50,457 nt of DNA from Nitrospirota bacterium (GTDB taxonomy: Bacteria; Nitrospirota; Nitrospiria; Nitrospirales; Nitrospiraceae): assembly GCA_013388555.1 (NCBI GenBank), contig JACAFD010000026.1, positions 1 to 50,457 on the forward strand, read 5' to 3'. Under the pieces are notes generated by a model. That model was given only the letters and a program-made list of their open reading frames with translations, made no database searches and was not told where the DNA came from. This document shows positions 47,394-50,457 of the stretch, one piece after another (the first letter of the stretch is position 1; each line of letters opens with the position of its first letter). Both the position numbers and the translations under genes were made by a program.

Positions 47394-47427
47394 TGCCGAA
47401 CTTTCAGCATTTGCTGGATTATCGGCA
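47394..47427. promoter_or_regulatory. Tandem dyads A and B, predicted activator sites of the STAS operon
   Basis: Site A TGCCGAACTTTCAGCA (47394-47409) and site B TGCTGGATTATCGGCA (47412-47427) both fit TGCYGA-N4-TCRGCA; B has one mismatch. Their centres are 18 bases apart, near two helical turns. The same motif pair is found upstream of amoC (49962-49996). Position, symmetry and repetition suggest the upstream activating sequence of the neighbouring sigma-54 activator. Confidence 0.65.
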
Positions 47428-47576
47428 AATTAGCAGAGGTATCCGATAGGGGTTCTCTTCGTCGATTCGATTATGTGGGTGATGGCGAGGAGAGCTCAAA
47501 AAAACAGTCGAAATCAGAAGGAATGATTCGCAAGAGACAGGATCTTACGATTGGCGGGCAACAGTTATCGGCCTCG

Positions 47577-49586
47577 TTATCGTGTGTATTCAGTTTGTCG
47601 AGTCTTAAAACGATGTTTGTTGATTCCCAGGGCCGTGATTTTTGACTCCAGCGTCTGCCTCGGAAGCCCGAGCTTGGCAGCAGCGCCAGTAGGGCCCGCG
47701 ACCTGGCCTCCGCAATCCGCCAATGCGGCTTCAATGATGTCCTTTTCATGCTCGGCAAGCGTGGCGCCTAAGGGAACCACCGACCCTGACAGCCGGTGCT
47801 TTTCCCGTTTTAACCAGGTCTCGTCGACGGAAAATGTTTCGCTCTCGCACAGCACGATAGCTCGCTGGATGACATTCTGTAGTTCGCGAATGTTGCCAGG
47901 CCAGTCGTAGGCCTGAAACAGCTCCAGGGTCGTTTTCTGTATGTTCCTGATCTTTTTCCCGGCCTTTTTCGCATAGCGCTCAACCAGGTACGTGATGAGT
48001 AACGGAATATCGTCCATCCGTTCGCGTAACGGGGGGACCTGGATTGGAAAGACATTCAGCCTGTAAAAGAGATCCTGGCGAAATGTGCCTGCCGCCATGG
48101 CTGCCTTCAGATCGCGATTCGTGGCGGCCAGCACGCGCACATTGACGGAAATCGATTGGCCGCCGCCGACCCGTTCAATTTCTCCCTCTTGGAGCACTCT
48201 CAGCAAAGCGATTTGGGTCTCGGCCGGCAGGTCCCCGATCTCGTCAAGGAAGATTGTCCCCCCATCCGCCAGCTCAAACCGTCCCAGACGCCGTTGCAGC
48301 GCACCGGTGAATGCGCCTTTTTCGTGCCCGAACAGCTCGGAGGCAATGAGCGAAGCTGGGATCGCCGCACAATTGACGGTAATAAACGCCCGAGAGGACC
48401 GTTTCGAGCGCCTATGAATGGCCCGTGCGATCAGCTCCTTGCCCGTCCCGGTCTCACCCAGCACGAGTACGGTGGAATCCGACGGTGCCACCTTGGTAAC
48501 TTGGGTCAATATTTTGCGGATGACGTCCGATGAGCCTACGATTTCTTCAAACATCGAAGACTGATCGATCTCTTCGCGCAATGCCAAGTTTTCTTTTTGA
48601 GTTCTCTCTTCGGCCCTCTTGCGATCGTCGATGTCGGTCCCTGTCGCGTACCATCGAATGATCCGTCCTTCTTCGTCCCGCAAGGGGTTATAGCGGATCA
48701 GAAGCCACCGATACTGCCCATCCTTACGGCGAGCACGTAGCTCCAATTCAAATGGGGCTTCGCGTCCGAGCGCATGCTGGCGCTCGTTCTGTGATCTCTC
48801 GATATCATCAGAATGAAAAAATCGTGCGCGAAAGTCATCCGCCATGACGTCTTCTAAGCTTAGGCCACTATATTCGAGGACAAATCGATTCGCATAGAGG
48901 GTTTTCCCATCGGGTCCCAGAACACAAATGAGTTGAGCGATCGCGTCGGTGATGCGTCGCAGCTCCCGTTCATCTTGGCGGAGCTTCTCCTCCCTATGCT
49001 TATGTTCAATCGCGACCGTCGCCAGATGCGTGATCTGTGCGATGAGGTGTTGATGGTACGCACTCGGGCTACCAGGTTCGCGCGAGTAAATCGCAAATGT
49101 GCCCAATACTTTTTCACCGGATGACCGTATCGGAGTGGACCAACAGGCCCGCAGTCCATGAGCCATTGCCAGCGTGCGCCATTTATATGTGTCCCATCTT
49201 GTGTCCGATGCGACATCGGCGGCAATCACTTGTTTTTTGAGAAATGCCGCCATGGCGCAGGGACCCGAAAAGAGATTCACGGGTCTGCCATGGATCGACT
49301 CGTTATAGCTGAGGGGAAGGCTGGGCGCTGCGCCGTGCTGCAGTCGATTGCTGATTGGATCTACCAGCACAATTCCACACAGGGATCCGCTCGCAATATT
49401 TTCGATGAGTCGGCACAAGGCATCAAGGAATTCTGAGAGCGTACATCCCGTGGCGAGCATCTCAAGAAGGCGATTTTCTCCGGCCAGCAATGCCTCGGCC
49501 CGTTTAGAGTCTTCAATAGCGGTGCGAGAGAGGTCATCGTGCATGGCTGATCGTTGATCGGCTTGATGGTGACGGTCGGTGTTCAT
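47577..49586 (-). CDS. Sigma-54-dependent activator, GAF-PAS-AAA+-Fis
   Basis: Enhancer-binding protein of 669 residues. A GAF sensor domain spans about 40-195 and a PAS domain with PAC tail about 205-330 (ends WYATGTDIDDRKRAEE). The sigma-54 AAA+ domain follows, with Walker A GETGTGKE (377-384), the sigma-54-contact loop GAFTGA (424-429) and Walker B GGTIFLDEIGDL (about 441). The C-terminal Fis-type helix-turn-helix (about 620-655) includes AAAKLGLPRQTLESKI. It has no receiver domain, so it is likely to sense a small molecule, gas or redox state directly, as FhlA/NorR-type regulators do. The ATG follows GGAGAG. It lies between two operons carrying the same dyad motif and is their probable regulator. 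Confidence 0.95.
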   Translation of the reverse strand: MNTDRHHQADQRSAMHDDLSRTAIEDSKRAEALLAGENRLLEMLATGCTLSEFLDALCRLIENIASGSLCGIVLVDPISNRLQHGAAPSLPLSYNESIHGRPVNLFSGPCAMAAFLKKQVIAADVASDTRWDTYKWRTLAMAHGLRACWSTPIRSSGEKVLGTFAIYSREPGSPSAYHQHLIAQITHLATVAIEHKHREEKLRQDERELRRITDAIAQLICVLGPDGKTLYANRFVLEYSGLSLEDVMADDFRARFFHSDDIERSQNERQHALGREAPFELELRARRKDGQYRWLLIRYNPLRDEEGRIIRWYATGTDIDDRKRAEERTQKENLALREEIDQSSMFEEIVGSSDVIRKILTQVTKVAPSDSTVLVLGETGTGKELIARAIHRRSKRSSRAFITVNCAAIPASLIASELFGHEKGAFTGALQRRLGRFELADGGTIFLDEIGDLPAETQIALLRVLQEGEIERVGGGQSISVNVRVLAATNRDLKAAMAAGTFRQDLFYRLNVFPIQVPPLRERMDDIPLLITYLVERYAKKAGKKIRNIQKTTLELFQAYDWPGNIRELQNVIQRAIVLCESETFSVDETWLKREKHRLSGSVVPLGATLAEHEKDIIEAALADCGGQVAGPTGAAAKLGLPRQTLESKITALGINKHRFKTRQTEYTR

Positions 49587-49744
49587 ATGTTCTCTCCTGA
49601 ACAGGGATAGCTTTCCTCAAGACCAACAACGAGGAAGCTTGTCCGAGCATCGCCACGCCGGGGAAAGGACAAACGTTCTATGTTACCGTCATTTGCCCGA
49701 CATCCACTCTCCTGGCTAGTCTTCAACAGAGGTCGTACACGTCC

Positions 49745-49760
49745 TGCAAATCATACGCCC
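49745..49760 (-). promoter_or_regulatory. Weak sigma-54-like promoter for the activator gene
   Basis: On the minus strand GGGCGTATGATTTGCA keeps GG at -24 and TTGCA at -12 with correct spacing (8 of 11 positions). It points to the activator gene, with a 5' UTR near 147 bases. It could mean autoregulation from the divergent dyads C and D, but the match is weaker than that of amoC. The stretch 49587-49960 shows nothing else I can name. Confidence 0.3.
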
Positions 49761-49961
49761 GATACTCACCAAAAACAATTGGACCATCATTCAGCGGTCA
49801 GCAGTTGAGGAAGTCATCAGCCACACCAAGTTGTCTTCAATTATTCACCATGGCAATCGGCCCCCGCATGAGATGAACTGCCTTCCAGTCTACGATGCAG
49901 ACGTTTGATACCTCTCATGCTTCTTCGCCCAGTTGCTCCCCCAGCCTGTCTATGTTGCAAA

Positions 49962-49996
49962 TGCTGATTTCTCGGCATCGTGCTGAGATTTCAGCA
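49962..49996. promoter_or_regulatory. Tandem dyads C and D, predicted activator sites of amoC
   Basis: Site C TGCTGATTTCTCGGCA (49962-49977) and site D TGCTGAGATTTCAGCA (49981-49996) are both perfect fits to TGCYGA-N4-TCRGCA; D is a perfect palindrome of its half-sites. Their centres are 19 bases apart. They lie about 138 and 157 bases before the predicted amoC transcription start, the usual range for sigma-54 enhancers. Sites A and B before the STAS operon have the same form. Confidence 0.7.
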
Positions 49997-50099
49997 GATC
50001 GCCACTGACACTGTATTTTCCGCTCAGAGATCCTGAACGACATTGTTGATTCCTTTCGAATTTCAGCAGTATCGAGGCTAAGTCACGCGCAAGCTCTGC

Positions 50100-50115
50100 T
50101 GGAATGTGAATTGCT
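50100..50115 (+). promoter_or_regulatory. Predicted sigma-54 (-24/-12) promoter of amoC
   Basis: TGGAATGTGAATTGCT matches TGGCAC-N5-TTGCW at TGG, A and TTGCT, with exact spacing (9 of 11, GG and GC intact). Transcription would start near 50126, giving a leader of about 185 bases to amoC that holds a small ORF. No comparably good sigma-70 promoter was found; weak candidates are a TTGACT with a poor -10 further down and an extended -10-like TGATACTAT. Confidence 0.65.
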
Positions 50116-50176
50116 CAAGGACATCATCATGAATTGACTGTTGCAACTGTGGGTCAAATAGGAAGAGGAGGTGAAA

Positions 50177-50275
50177 ATGACAGATCTTAGTCCACCGGCT
50201 ACAAGGGCCCGCCTACGATCTGACGGATCGTCTTTGATACTATCCGTCGCACGGGTCTTCAGTGCCAACGCATAG
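50177..50275 (+). CDS. 32-residue leader ORF upstream of amoC
   Basis: It starts at ATG 50177 directly after a very strong site (GAGGAGGTGAAA) and ends with TAG 36 bases before amoC. The peptide is MTDLSPPATRARLRSDGSSL then ILSVARVFSANA: basic, with no membrane helix and no run of one amino acid that would suggest classical attenuation. Within it, GATCTGACGGATC can form a small hairpin. It may be a translated leader that couples or gates amoC translation, or a small protein in its own right. No homologue is known to me. Confidence 0.5.
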   Translation: MTDLSPPATRARLRSDGSSLILSVARVFSANA

Positions 50276-50311
50276 GGGTGTTTCTTGAGTACTTAAAAGG
50301 AGGGAGGGAAC

Positions 50312-50457
50312 ATGGCGAGTACAACGTTCGGAGGGAGCGACAAGGGGTATGACATGTCGCTCTGGTACGATTCGAAGATCTTCAAGGTCAGTTGGTTTGC
50401 GATGCTCTTTGCGGTGGGCGCCGAAGTGGTCTTTCAGCGCGTCTTCGGGTATTCCCA
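50312..50457 (+). CDS. amoC: Ammonia monooxygenase subunit C, N-terminus (partial)
   Basis: The first 48 codons are visible before the window ends. After a short variable start, the KGYDMSLWYDSKIFKV segment corresponds closely to RGYDMSLWYDSKFYKF of betaproteobacterial AmoC, and it is followed by the first membrane helix and QRVFGYS (QRTFAYS in Nitrosomonas). Methanotroph PmoC lacks this N-terminal motif, so ammonia monooxygenase is favoured. AmoC is the membrane subunit that, with AmoA and AmoB, oxidises ammonia to hydroxylamine with copper. AAAGGAGGGAGGG just upstream is an unusually strong ribosome binding site. Whether amoA and amoB follow, or this is a lone amoC copy, cannot be seen. In this genome context it points to comammox Nitrospira. 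Confidence 0.92.
   Translation, partial: MASTTFGGSDKGYDMSLWYDSKIFKVSWFAMLFAVGAEVVFQRVFGYS

Noticed and set aside
50130-50160. Sigma-70-like TTGACT with AATAGG downstream, before amoC
   Set aside because: The -10 is poor (AATAGG) compared with the -24/-12 element at 50100-50115, which also has an enhancer pair; kept only as an alternative.

Overview
The window most likely comes from the chromosome of a comammox (complete ammonia-oxidising) Nitrospira. Its last 146 bases encode the N-terminus of ammonia monooxygenase subunit C; the GYDMSLWYDSK motif and the start of the first membrane helix are visible. The other 50 kb is a housekeeping block that is not betaproteobacterial in character. It has an ilvBNC-psd-pssA-leuA-leuB-asd cluster with a T-box leader on leuA, RNase HIII, SpoIID, MutS2, DUF2905, and small zinc-ribbon and micro-membrane proteins. 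Naming the organism as Nitrospira is an inference from remembered gene content and order, because no database search was possible.

Layout: (1) 1-2.9 kb: the 3' end of an HD-GYP gene, a broken di-haem cytochrome peroxidase gene and a mostly empty spacer. (2) 2.9-15 kb, minus strand: bacterioferritin with a degenerate ferroxidase site, topA, dprA, the cell-shape cluster mreB-mreC-mreD-mrdA-rodA with rng, and an RDD membrane protein. (3) 15-29 kb: a SurA-N-like protein on the plus strand, then a long minus-strand cluster. In transcription order this is ilvB, ilvN, ilvC, psd, pssA, [T-box], leuA, cupin, leuB, NHL protein, asd, DUF2905, spoIID-like, queA. (4) 29-36.4 kb: a thioredoxin-like gene overlapping the antisense RNase P RNA, an M48 protease, rnhC, a zinc-ribbon coiled-coil protein, tRNA(CAU), rpoD and dnaG. 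(5) 36.6-44.4 kb: PilZ, ilvE, the glycolytic operon gap-pgk-tpiA-secG, and mutS2. (6) 44.4-50.5 kb: an accessory region with a plsC gene broken by an amber codon and a six-gene minus-strand operon of small membrane, periplasmic, zinc-ribbon and STAS proteins. It ends with a GAF-PAS-AAA+-Fis sigma-54 activator and the divergent amoC.

The most interesting signal is regulatory. A 16-bp dyad, TGCYGA-N4-TCRGCA, occurs as a tandem pair in two places: upstream of the six-gene STAS operon (47394-47427) and upstream of amoC (49962-49996). Each pair is followed, in the direction of transcription, by a good -24/-12 (sigma-54) promoter (47336-47351 minus; 50100-50115 plus). The sigma-54 activator gene lies between the two pairs. 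The sequence therefore suggests that ammonia oxidation and a neighbouring envelope operon form one sigma-54 regulon run by the adjacent activator. A 32-codon leader ORF with a strong ribosome binding site sits between the predicted amoC promoter and amoC. The activator's ligand, the role of the six-gene operon and the regulon itself are inferences to be tested.

No CRISPR array, intact insertion sequence, integrase or replication origin was recognised.
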